NCBI GenBank assembly: GCA_030737875.1
Contig: CM060924.1
Span: forward strand, 145,632,197 to 145,696,196
Direction: 5' to 3'
DNA: 64,000 bases
DNA from: Allium sativum
Taxonomy: Eukaryota; Streptophyta; Magnoliopsida; Asparagales; Amaryllidaceae
Below are positions 35,481-46,438 of this stretch, piece after piece (the first letter of the stretch is position 1; every line of letters starts with the position of its first letter). Under the pieces are notes generated by a model. That model saw only the letters and a program-made list of their open reading frames with translations, did no database searches and had not been told where the DNA came from. A program made the translations under genes and the position numbers.

Positions 35481-37002
35481 AATTTCGTCCTCGAAATTGC
35501 TAAGATAGGGAAAATGCTACAATCTCTGTTACAACATGGTTAAAAATCTTTTTGGTTTACTTCATAATTCCCGTTTCCACTAAACTGATTATTTCCAATT
35601 AAAATATTAATTCCTTATTATTTCGAATATTTTCAAAATTTCTGAAAATTTCTTAACAGCTTAAATTTTCAGAGAATCTCGCCAACATCTCCTCTGCACG
35701 GCTCAATCGGTACTACAACAACTTGCCACTCCGGGTCTTCTCCAATCCAAAAGAAAATCAAACAGCCAACAGCTTGCCCAAACTGACTCATAAAAATCTC
35801 ATACTCGTATATAAACGTGTACCTTCTCTGTTGGGCATTCAACTCTATCTCTACCATCTGCTATCAAATCAGCATATCCAAGCATCCTTGTTTGATCTCC
35901 CATCAATCCGTTCTCAAACCAGTCTTTCGCTTTTACTAAGCCAAATTTCTATTTCTACTCCGATTCCATTTACTGATTTTTTATCAAATCAGTTATCTTC
36001 ATCTCCAAATTCAAAATTCAATTCTTATTCTCCAAGAATCAATTCATTTTAATAACTCGAATCTCCAACATTTCTCTTTTACAATTCGGGATCATTCCAA
36101 ATTCAGTCCAGTTTTGTTATCTTTGTTTAAATTCTACTTTTAGCATTTTAACTCCATAAGTTAAATTTTTATTTCAAAATTCAAATTTCTGGGATTTATT
36201 TCAAATCAGTTTGAAATCATATTTATTCAAAACATTTGAATTTCTGACAACAATCCAAATCAAAATCTTTGGTAGTAATCCGTCACTTACCAGCTCGAAA
36301 ATGAACACCGATAATGGCGCGCTTCATCATCGGAATTTATTTCCCAGCAATCGAAGTGAGTTCAATACTATATTACTTTCAAAACTCATTTATAATCACT
36401 CTATTTTTGAAATTACTTCAAAATATCTTTTAAAGCACTTGGAAAACAAATTTTCAAATCTCTCAGGATTTTAAAATTCCCTTATATTTAATTCAAATTC
36501 AATTTCAATTCTTTTCCAAGTTTCTAGAGTTTTATTTCAATTCTGGTTTTTAAGTTCAGATTTAGTTCATCTGATTTTTCATATTATACTTATATAATAA
36601 TTCGATTGGTTATTTATATAACCAACTTACTTATACATTTTTATTTGATCATAATAACGATCAATTCATCTAATATACTATAATAATCTCCAGAGATATA
36701 CTTCTTTTGTTTATATCAAAATATATTTTTGGGTAAAATTGTCTTATTTACCCTCTTTTCAAAACATACTGTGTTGAATTACTCTGTTCAAGAGTTTAGA
36801 AACACCTATCGACACAGTTTGCATTACTGTTTCGACCAGAATTCATAAACCACTCGACTGACCAGTCAACACAATATAAAACCGTTTTTATATTAATTCA
36901 CAAATACGCGCTCATCTATATACACTCAACTCAATCTAGAGTATTACTAACTCCATCTCTATTGAGTTACGCCACAGAGCCAAGGTAATTTCTTAACCTT
37001 AT
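35481..37002 (-). other. Non-coding interior of element B
   Basis: Strongly pyrimidine-rich on plus (purine-rich in the RNA), with many ttcaaattc-type phrases. No gag, protease, RT, RNase H or integrase motif can be found in any frame. The plus-strand frames at 35723-36052 and 36211-36474 run antisense to the element and show only Ser/Asn/Phe-rich low-complexity sequence. Confidence 0.8.
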
Positions 37003-37014
37003 GCTCTGATACCA
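37003..37014 (-). promoter_or_regulatory. Primer binding site of element B
   Basis: TGGTATCAGAGC on the minus strand, two bases from the 5' LTR: the exact complement of the initiator Met tRNA 3' end. Confidence 0.95.
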
Positions 37015-37016
37015 AC

Positions 37017-40000
37017 TGTAACGTCTGGGATTTTCGACCCAGAAAATCAACATAAAAACACACTGTTGACTATTCAAGCATCGAAAACACCAGGACATTA
37101 ATAGAAGAATTTAGAGGGTGAGAAAGAAAAGATAGAACTAATAGAATAGAAGAAGAAGAAGATCACAACTGAACAAAATCAGAGTAACACGAAACTCCCA
37201 GCGGAACAAAATAAGATGTATTATATAACATAACTTTGAATACAAAACTGTATTGTATATACATACCATTATCAGAGTACAATACATCATATCACAGCGG
37301 AAATAACTCTACATAACTAATGGTGAAGCTTCCTGCTTTTGAGCTCCTCCAAGTGAATCTGCAAAGCCTGAAACACTTGACTGCCCGTACAAATTTGGGC
37401 ACCCAAGAGTTTAGGGAAAACAAACAAAATAAACTCTGGGTCAGTCATGGGACTGGTGTGAGTAAATTCCAACCATATTGTTTTACTTTGAAAATCCTTT
37501 TCAAAACAAGAAGATAATAGTAAGACCAGCCCACACATAAACATGGACGGTTTTTGCCTTACTATAACCCAACATATTTTTATATCAAACTTCAGTGATA
37601 TTATGATAATGTCTACTCAATTAAATAATCAAGTAGCAGAACGCTTGCATCTCACGTTCCACATATATATAGTATAAAATCATAAACCGCAGGGCGCTTA
37701 TCGGAGAATGGATTCCAACAGACAAGGTATGGGAGCACCTTCTTAATAGTGTACTCTAGAGGGGATACACTCAGGGTTCAACAAGAACGTCTTGCAACCC
37801 GGCCACACATGACCGCTCACTCATTTAGCTTGAGTGTCGCGAATATATTGCCACCACGGTTGTAGGCCATCCAACCGTCATCCGAAGATACAGAATCGAA
37901 AAGAAGTATAAATATGAATTTTCTCTAGATCGGTGACAATACACCCTGCTTGGGTATGACCCAACTAGCCATGCTGCCTAGCCCAACTTTTGTTACTTCC
38001 TGGTTGTGAGGCTAGAGGCTACGTCTATCTTCAGAACATCTGACCACCATTCACTTTGAATGTCACATCGTCAAATCCGTAATCACACATTGATTACACA
38101 AATGCACACTGGGTGTAGAATAGAGAGAAGTTACCTTCTCCCCACCAACTTGGTATATTCGTAAAATCAACGGCATGACCGTTGGAAATACTCTGCCAGA
38201 CACTCGTCCATACAAGTTGTCCTGGGACTGGACAAACAAAAATACCATTCTAAAACTGGACGACCATTGCGTTTAACTCCGTCTTCAATTATCTTCAGCA
38301 TATCTAATTCGCAGTGCTTATGTCTATACGGAGTGGTTTTCAGATAACATATCCAACCGGTCTCTCCGTATTGACAACGATGGTCAAAACACTTCGATAG
38401 TTGGTTATGTAACCATCGGAGTAAAAACAAACATCCATTCTAATGTATAACTAAACACCACACAACCAAGGGCACTTTTATTTGACATTCGTTTTATTTT
38501 TCGAATTCCCATATCTTACCAGAAATTTCTCAAATCCCGTTTTAGCCTTTTCATACTTCTTGGAAAACATTTCCAGTTATTATAAACTCTTATTCTTTCA
38601 TGTTCCAGAAACATACGTTATTAACGTTCGAAACATTTTCATTCTTTTCACATTCCTTGGTTTCTACACTTGGATCGTATACCCTATCTTCTTTGGAAAA
38701 TATTTCCAATTTCATTATAAATATTTTAATCGGCCAACCGTTTACTTTTAAAACATAATTCACTTTAAAATGTGAATACCATTCCTGTTATAGAAATCTG
38801 AATACCTTTATCAATTTACTCTTTATTCAAGTAATACTTATCTCGTTTACCGAAACCTCTTTCATACTTTATATTCCCAATCCACTTTATAAACTCTGTT
38901 TTCTAAGACAACTTCTTATCAAATCGATATCAAGTTTATAACTAAATACTGACTCCTATCCTATCAACATTTATTTGTTTAAACTAAATGTTAATTATTC
39001 TATCAGATTATAATCCCTAAAAATAGTTTACTTTTAATACATTCGACATCGTCGAATTCTAGTTCCAAATCCTAACGGTTTAATTCTAATCACATTTCGA
39101 ACATCGAAATGCTGGCATCAGTTTCTAATACGATTCCCCAATTCTTTTTCTAAACTCTTTCTTATATTTCTTTGAACAAACGTCGTTACTTATTACTCTA
39201 GAATAAGTGGGTTTCAAACCAAACTGTTACATTTCCTAGGAAGTGCTGCTATATATAAAAGTCACGCTTAAGTCAAATTAACAGCAGTTAATTTGTCGCT
39301 ATAGTTCTAAACTTGTCATACGCTGTAATATTCTCCTTATAATTAATTACAGTCACAATTACCTTATCAACAGCGTTATTTTATTGCTATAGTTCTACGA
39401 CTTGCATACGCCGCCATATTCCTTTTATATTAATCTTGACATCTATTTCCGTTACAAAAATCTTGACATCTCTTTCCATTACAAAAATCTTGACATCTCT
39501 TTCTGTTACAAAAATCTTGACATCTCTTTCTGTTACAAAAATCTTGACATCTCTTTCCGTTACAAACTGATATCGTTCCTCGGTAATAGCGAAGCCGTTC
39601 AAGTTGGGGTATTTTATTTACCTCTCAGACCTTGATCGACAACATTCTTACCTTAGAACCGATACAAGTCTGTATTCAAATTCCTTATTACTTAATATAT
39701 TTATTAAATCGTATTTCCTTGTTGTATTTTGGAATATGGTTTTACAACACCATATTCTTACTTTGGAATCTCTGTGGTTTATGAATATTTAATTTAAACA
39801 TTAACTCTTTGCTTTCTCCATTTCCCAGTTCTTATCTATAACTTCTTAAATGGTAATTAACTCTCATTAATTTCGATAAACTTATTTCTAACCTGTTTTC
39901 ATTAGATTAATTAAAGAACAATTAATCTAAAAATCATGTTCCCAAATAATAGTTGATTAAATCAACTTATTTACATCAGTAAATTCGTTAACTGATTTTA

Positions 40001-42489
40001 ATTACTTCTTAACATTAGATTAATCTAATTAATCTAATGATATCTCTAAATTATTTATCTTAAATATAATTATCCAAATATTTAATCGTCGGATAGTTTT
40101 TACTTTATACTTGTTTAAATATCAACAATCGCTTTTATTGCTTTATAAAAACGAACTCTAAAATACTGGTTTATAATAGAACTTCTATTATAATTTAAAA
40201 CTTCACTTTAATTATAAAAATATAATTTCTATAATTAACTTCATTAATTTGCCTGACGGTAAATCGGTTTCTTAACAAAACGATGGTTTTACGGTCGACT
40301 GTTAACATTTTCTAAATCGATATCGTTTATTTATTTAATCTAAACAAATGTTGAATTTTCGTTCAACATCAATATTCACACCGGGTTTTAAATATAATTC
40401 GGGTTCAAACAGTGCATACAAAACAAACAGTATATATAAATATCGAGGAATCCGGTCGGATTCCTCCAACCGGTTTCCGCCTCCACAGATGTCAGTCAAC
40501 ACCATTTACACTAACTCTATACTAGGGGATATTCTAATTGATGAAATCAGTGTCCAACCGATGATGTATACATATGCAACGATATAAAATATTTAACCAA
40601 TTTAATTGAAATCTACCTAATCGACCATCATACAACATTCAAACAACATTTAAAATATAATTAAAATATTTTAAATAGATCAGAGTGAGTGATTTTACTC
40701 ACCTTGTTTCGATCCGACGATTCACGCTTTCATCTCCACAGTCCCTAATACATCCTCCACTAGCTTAATTCGAATGAAACTGCCACCATAAACAAAAGCA
40801 AGCATACCTGACGAACCTCGGATCTCCACCTCAAAGCATGCCGACACCGTCTACCTCCACTCCTCGTTCATGGCACCAAACTCAGATCCATACTACATTG
40901 CCACGTCCACTGTTATTTCCGCACATCACAATCCCCATGCAACTTTGTATACTCTCTTTTTCCCTTCACACCTTGTTTTGATCTTCCTCTCCACACCCTT
41001 TCGTTTTTCTTCTTCACTTTGAAATGAACTTGCGCATCAGGAGTCCACACGCCTTTTCCTTCCACGCAAGTCATATTCCACAAGCCATGCAAGAAAACGT
41101 GAATGCCTCCCCTAACAACATACACGTGAACCCTCTGACATACTCCTACTCCTCTTCCTACTGCGCTTCGAACCCCCAAGATCTGAACTCCCCTCGTCAA
41201 CAAAAACTCCTGCAAAACACTGGAACCCGCACGCCTGTTGAAGCCTAAACGAGGTTGAAAAGAAACCTGCCGTGGATCCCTTTATGTATATATGGTGGAT
41301 TATAGAATTTTATTAAGTGGAAGAGCAAAACATGACGGCTAGGTTTTGTTTCCGAAAAATGGACGGGAAGCTGTATTTATAATATGAGATTTCTTAACCT
41401 TTAAGTGTTGTACAGTAGTCTACACACGTTATAGGCTAATAGGAGCATGGTCTTGTTGGCTTAAATGGAACGCAGTAGGTTAGATTAGGGTAGAAGGTAG
41501 TGTGTATGGGAATGGTCTCATTAAACTTGATACATACTTCATGAAAGGGACAGGGCATAGAATTAATATTTATGAAGATGAAGTGTGGACTAATTTACAA
41601 GCACGGTGTATACTGGTCCGGGAAATCTGAAGTTTATGAGAGTTTCTGTTTTAAAGACTTCATCAAAGGATTTCCTCTGAATAACAGAAGACACAAAATG
41701 TCGAGACCAAAGTTGAAATTGGACAAAGTCCATCTTCAGTTAACATTTCCTGTTCCAAGATGTATTGTACACGCCTTATATATTTGAGGTCAACGACAAT
41801 ATTCAGCTTGCGGCGATAAGTTTGGTTAGCTTTCAAAATGGAGTTTTAAAGTACACAATTTCATTCATGATTTTCGGACTGCTATGGACAGAAGTAAGAG
41901 TACAGTCGTGCTCAACGAGGTGTCACGATCCCAAAAATATAATAATACCGGTAGATTGACTCATATTTTGAAAATCCCGAAATACCGATACAGGGAATAC
42001 AATACTCCAAATAAAAAGTTGCATATTTAATTTATTAAAAATTACAGTAAAACTCTAAAAATTAAATTATTGCTACGCCTCAAAAGAACCATGTCCAAAT
42101 TCGAATCTGATATCAAGTTATTTCAAATAAACTGTTACGGTCGATATACGATTTCATAGCGACTTTCTGAATATTTGATTTGGACATATCTTGCAGTCTG
42201 TACACGAAATCTCCATTTTCCACTTCCGTTGGAAAGATATAGTTCAACAGATTCCAACGTTTCTCGTTTCGAAGAAATCCGATTCAAAACGAGTTCGGTA
42301 CACTCAGTTGAAGTTCAGAACGTTAATTTACAAACTGCCGCGATATTACGGGATCGATTATATTTAATATATATTTTTATACGTTCAACTCCATTCTAAT
42401 TAATATATAAATCCATTTATATTACGAATTAAATATTTAAACTGTTTTAAATATTCAAATACAAACCGACGAAAATGCGGGACGTTACA
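37017..42489 (-). repeat. 5' LTR of element B (5473 bp)
   Basis: Near-identical to 29990-35462, with TATA at 41374-41384 (minus). Ends gggacgttaca followed by GTTCC. Confidence 0.95.
39433..39567. repeat. 27-bp tandem repeat, five units (5' LTR of B)
   Basis: Same array as 32406-32540, with one base change in the second unit. Confidence 0.95.
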
Positions 42490-42561
42490 GTTCCATGCTG
42501 GTTGGGCATTGGCACAACGCATTTCGTAGAATTGTTCGCTGGTGCGGGGCGGGCCGTCACA
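42490..42561 (+). repeat. Element D 5' LTR, piece 4 (end)
   Basis: GTTCC (B's right duplication), then atgctggttgggcattggca and onwards to gggccgtcaca at 42561. It matches 48796-48867 of the 3' LTR. Confidence 0.92.
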
Positions 42562-42563
42562 CT

Positions 42564-42575
42564 TTGTATCAGAGC
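42564..42575 (+). promoter_or_regulatory. Primer binding site of element D (variant)
   Basis: ttgtatcagagc followed by ctaggttg, one base off the initiator Met complement, two bases after the 5' LTR. Confidence 0.8.
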
Positions 42576-42764
42576 CTAGGTTGCATAGTTTAAACTAGGG
42601 GAAGACATTAGGGAGAAATAGTATACGTAGATAAGAGCACGTATTTTTGATATTTTGGTTTTCAAAAACTATATATATTCTATTAGTGTACCTGAGGATG
42701 AAGTCGCACTGCACGGGCACCACTAAGGAGATGGCTAATCATTTTCCTCTTTACAGATTGAACG

Positions 42765-43782
42765 ATGAGCCAAAATACAAGGAGTATGGGTTCAGGAGCC
42801 AACATTGGGAATGTCCCTGACATAAGGACGATGTTTACTGCCTTCATGCGAGAGATGCTTAGGGATGCTCAAGAAGCAGTTCCTAATGTTGTTAATGGTG
42901 GTGGTGTAGTAGTTCGGGCACCTAGAGCCGATTTCGCCAAGCTTAACAAGGATTATACTAGTCTTAGTAGGAAGTCATTCCACGGAACGGAATCGGCTAC
43001 GGTGGATCAAGACTGGCTGGACATTTGTGAGGATCTTTGAAGATTTGGGGATCGATGATGTAATGAAGAGAAAGCTAGCATCGCGTCAGCTTCAGGGACG
43101 GGCGATGAATTGGTGGAATGCCATTAAAGCGGCTACTCTAGAGGATCAAATTACTTGAAATCAGTTTAAGACTCGCGTCAGTGATAAGTTTATTCCCGCT
43201 GCTCAGAAATCAGAATTGTTTAGGAAGTTTATGGAACTTAAGCAGAATGGTAGGGCAGTCTTGGAATATATTGCTGAATTCGATATCTTATCGAATTATG
43301 GGTTATCTCTTATCGATACTGCCGAGAAGAAGAATGAGAAATTCATAACTGACTTAGATGAATACTTGGGGGAAAGACTTATAAACCATATCGATGAGAC
43401 ATTCGATTTTATTGTGGGAAAGGCATTGAGATCAGAGATCCGTTACCCTAAGATGAAGACCGAGGTCGCTATTGCATCTGCAGGGGAGCAAAAACCGCAG
43501 GCAAGCGATGAAGGAAAGAAGAATGCTCAAAACAAAAGGAAGCAGAACAAAACTAAGGATGGTCAGAAGAAGAAGGATAAGAAAAATATTGAGTGTTATC
43601 GCTGTGGCAAGAAGGGCCAATATACCAAAGATTGTCGAGCAAAGACAACAGATAGGAACTGCTTCAACTGTGGCCAAGTGGGACATCACAAGGATAAATG
43701 TCCACAACCCCCTAAAGAGAAGCAGATTGTGAAAGCATATGCTATCAATGTTGTTCCTTCTTTGTCGAATGCCCCCAACTAA
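42765..43782 (+). pseudogene. gag: Gag of element D (frameshifted)
   Basis: Gag forms the particle and binds element RNA. ATG 42765 opens MSQNTRSMGSGANIG, preceded by tttcctctttacag and eight bases. This frame ends at 43040, where a frameshift (near DQDWLDI) leads into the true continuation, EDLGIDDVMKRKLASRQLQ and MNWWNAIKAA. A stop follows near 43158 (ITWNQFKTR expected, TGA for TGG). From 43216 the frame is open to 43782: FRKFMELKQNGRAVLEYIAE, then a Lys-rich hinge and two zinc knuckles. The first, CYRCGKKGQYTKDC, has Gln for His; the second, CFNCGQVGHHKDKC, is intact. With a single shift and one stop it is the best-preserved gag in the window. Confidence 0.88.
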
Positions 43783-43793
43783 GGAGGAGAAGG

Positions 43794-44290
43794 AAAAGGG
43801 TGTCGTTGTTCAAGATATGTTTTCTATTTATGATGTTTCGAGTATAGTTTGATACCAGGGCTTCCCATTCCTTTATATCTAGTGACCAGGAGCTTTCTAT
43901 TTATGATGTTTTGAGTATAGTTTGATACCGGTGCTTTCCATTCCTTCATATCTAGTGACCAGGTAGATGGGTTGGAATTGGAACCCGAGATTGTCAATAG
44001 ACCTTTAGTTCTGACGAATCTGATCGCTGGTTTGACTAGTCTTAGTACGATTTGTTGTAATTTGGTATTATCAAGTCATAGATGTATGATTGCTTGTGAT
44101 TGCTTTGTTTTAGGCTTTACTGCGTTTGGCATTATTTTGGGAGTCGATTGGCTCTAAAGGCTTGGGGTGATGGTAGACTGTAAGGGGTCTTCAGTGACCA
44201 TTAGAGATGACGATGAGCGGAGGGTGGTATTGGGTTGCCTACCTAGTGATGGGGTGATGGATAGTTTTCTATATTCCCTTGGCATCTCAC
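43794..44290 (+). pseudogene. Aspartic protease of element D with duplicated active site
   Basis: The active-site motif occurs twice because of a tandem duplication: first FDTRASHSFISSDQ (43850-43890), then FDTGAFHSFISSDQ (43922-43963). The repeat period is 73 bp, so the frame is destroyed. Downstream, LELEPEIVNRPLVLTNLIAG and IILGVDWL match F's protease. A stop follows the WL (44155), then MVDCKGSSVTIRDDDERRVV continues to GISHDE, where similarity ends abruptly. Confidence 0.85.
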
Positions 44291-44440
44291 ATGATGAGTA
44301 AACCGATGTGTCACTATCTTGGAGAAGTCTAGAATAAACTTATGATAGTATGCAGCTAATCCAAGATAGGCACATCGGTTTGGAATTGGAATTGGCTTAC
44401 TCATCTCCAAGAAAAGAAGAATCAAGCTTACTCATCTTAA
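44291..44440. other. Deletion junction with an inverted RT scrap in element D
   Basis: Where RT should be, 44312-44375 contains the opposite strand of the RT connection: read on minus it gives LGLAAYYHKFILDFSKI, corresponding to [17 protein letters not shown] of F. It is bracketed by arms gatgagtaaaccgatgtg and cacatcggtt/tactcat, which can pair. A sense fragment (aagaagaatcaagctt, 44413-44430) follows, then RNase H at 44441. Nearly all of RT and the RNase H core is deleted. Confidence 0.85.
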
Positions 44441-44821
44441 CCGCATGAGAAAAGTTATCCTACCCATGATTTGGAATTGGCAGCGATCGTGTTCGCATTA
44501 AAAATGCTGAGACATTATCACTTAGGAGAAAGATTGGAGTTGTTTACCGATCGTAAGTCTTTAAAGTATCTTTTCTCTCTAAAGGATTTAAATCTTAGTC
44601 CGCAGAGATCGTTAGAGTTCATGGCTTCATATGATTTCAATATCGGACACACACCCGGGAAGGGCAATGCGGTAGTTAATGCATTGAGTAGGAGACATGC
44701 CAATTTGGGTCCTATGTTTCTGGAATGGAAGCAACTGGAGTATATCGCAGGATATGATTTCAGACCTAAGTGTGAATTGGATCCAGAGATGTTAGCATGT
44801 TTGACGATCAGACCGACTTAG
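44441..44821 (+). pseudogene. RNase H C-terminal part, element D
   Basis: Reads CCGCATGAGAAA (KPHEK region), HDLELAAIVFALKMLRHYHL, LELFTDRKSLKYLFSLKDLN, then MASYDFNIGHTPGKGNAVVN and linker to LACLTIRPT. The D of TDRKSLKY is the usual RNase H acidic residue, but the earlier catalytic residues are deleted. F reads ADELSRR where D reads NALSRR. Confidence 0.85.
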
Positions 44822-44879
44822 ATTGAGTGGATCGGTTCCAGTCAGAGGGACGATTCTAACCCATTGGAATTCATCTCCA

Positions 44880-45800
44880 AAGTAGGGATAGGTGTCGATG
44901 GTGAGGAGATGAACAAGTATGGGCTTGATTGAGAGGGATGGCTTCGAAAGAATGGGAGACTAGTTGTACGTAGCGTTAGTGGATTGAGAGATGAAGTGCT
45001 TAGAGAATGTCATCACTCAAAACTGACTATACATCCCGGTAGTAACAAAATGTATCGAGAGATGGAGCAAACTTACTACTGGGAAGGGATGAAGAGAGAC
45101 GTTGTGAAGTTTATATCCAAGTGCATGAATTGCCAGTTAGTTAAAGTCGAGCAAAACAAGCCTAGTGATTTGTTACAACCGTTAGAAATTCCCGAATGGA
45201 AATGGGAACAAGTCTCAATGGATTTCATAGATGGTTTGCCAAGGACTAGATCGGGTCATGATAGTATTTGGGTGATTGTGGATCGATTGACCAAAAGTGC
45301 AAGGTTTATACTAGTCAAGTCGAATAGAACGACAGCTAAGTTAGCGGAACTTATATGAAGTGGGTAGTGAAATTTCATAGAGTACCTAAAGGTACTATGA
45401 GTGACCGAGATCCATCATTTACTAGTGGGTTTTGGAAGAGCTTAAAGAGCTTTAGGGTCAGAATTACATCTTAGTACCATGTAACATCCTCAAACCGACG
45501 GTCAAACAGAGAGGGTGAATCGTGTATTGGAAGATCTCTTAAGAGCTTTTGTGTTGGATTTTGGAGGGTCATGGGATGACCATTTGCGTCTGGTTGAGTT
45601 CGCATATAATAATAATTACCAGCCCAGTATTGGTATGGCTCCAGTTGAAGCTTTGTACGGAAGACCGTGCAACTCACCATCATGTTGGTTGGAAACCAGC
45701 GAGAAATTTTTGCTTGGGCCAGGTGTAATAAGAGAAAATTCTGATAAGATCAAGGTTATTCAACGACGAATGAAGGCTGCCCAAGATAGGTAGAAGAGTT
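44880..45800 (+). pseudogene. int: Integrase core, element D
   Basis: The zinc-binding segment is intact (HHSKLTIHPG, then CMNCQ). The core begins WKWEQVSMDFIDGLPRTRSG with the first Asp. The frame stops at 45358 (TGA). The second Asp lies in [15 protein letters not shown] near 45400, after which a deletion shifts the frame. The third, Glu, is in [12 protein letters not shown] (45485-45520), preceded by a stop. Then [20 protein letters not shown] and LYGRPCNSPSCW continue to 45793. All three acidic residues are present but not in one frame, so no functional integrase can be made. Confidence 0.87.
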
Positions 45801-46253
45801 ATGCTAATAAAAGGCGAAGAGATTTGAAGTTCTTCGTTGGCTACTTAGTATTCGTCAATATCTCTTCGCTAAAGAGTGTGATTCGATTTGGCAGGAGAGG
45901 TAAGTTAGCACCAAGGTTTGTTGGTACATTCGCAATTCTCAAACAAGTTGGGAATTTAGAGTATAGAGTTGAGTTACCTGACAAGATGGTGGGAGTGCAC
46001 AACGTATTTCATGTTTCTCAGTTAAGGAAGTTCGTGCGTGACCCTGATATGACTATTTCACTAGATCAGTTGGATGATATCGAGGTAGAACCCGAGGCGA
46101 TTGGGAACCGCAGACCGATTCGTATTGTCGAGAATGATACGAAGCAACTCTAAAGGAAGACGGTGAAACTAGTTAAAGTCCAGTGGGGGTGATAATGAGA
46201 ATGAATGTACTTGGGAAACCAAGGAAAGCATAAGGAAGTCATACCCATAACTC
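45801..46253 (+). pseudogene. GPY/F region and chromodomain, element D
   Basis: FGRRGKLAPRFVGTFAILKQ followed by VELPDKMVGVHNVFHVSQLR is the C-terminal DNA-binding part. The chromodomain starts at RPIRIVENDTKQL, has a stop (taa, 46153), then KTVKLVKVQWG. One extra G in a run (46186-46191) shifts the frame before NECTWETKESIRKSYP. Chromodomains read histone marks and bias where new copies insert. Confidence 0.85.
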
Positions 46254-46426
46254 TTTTCTTGGTAAGATTTTAATCACGATATAGTTACTCCTATGTTAGT
46301 AAACTGCATGCTAGAATAGGCTTGTTGTGTTATTATGTATGTTTGATTGTTTGTAAATGGCTGATAGGCATGCGGGGCACCATTGTATGTTTTCTTGGTT
46401 AAGGAACTTCAGAGGCGAAATTTCTT
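46254..46426 (+). other. 3' untranslated stretch of element D
   Basis: Short non-coding link between the chromodomain and the polypurine tract. It includes gaggcgaaatttcttcaggg, typical of the plant chromovirus 3' end. Confidence 0.7.
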
Positions 46427-46438
46427 CAGGGAGGAGAG
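46427..46438 (+). promoter_or_regulatory. Polypurine tract of element D
   Basis: cagggaggagag immediately before the 3' LTR's TG at 46439. Confidence 0.88.

Larger units (their letters stand above)
29990..42489 (-). mobile_element. Element B: LARD-type retrotransposon with 5.47-kb LTRs and no genes
   Basis: Two LTRs of exactly 5473 bp flank a 1554-bp interior. The target duplication GTTCC is at 29985-29989 and 42490-42494. The primer site (TGGTATCAGAGC, minus strand, 37003-37014) and polypurine tract (35463-35480) are intact, so it can be copied if proteins are supplied. No gag or pol motif is present in the interior on either strand. By eye about 29 substitutions separate the LTRs (about 0.5%). 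With the commonly used grass rate of 1.3e-8 per site per year this implies a few hundred thousand years; the rate for this plant is unknown. This is the classic large retrotransposon derivative layout. Confidence 0.93.

Noticed and set aside
35723..36474. Plus-strand frames in B's interior as a possible accessory gene
   Set aside because: Antisense to the element, Ser/Asn/Phe-rich low complexity from ttcaaattc phrases, and no domain.
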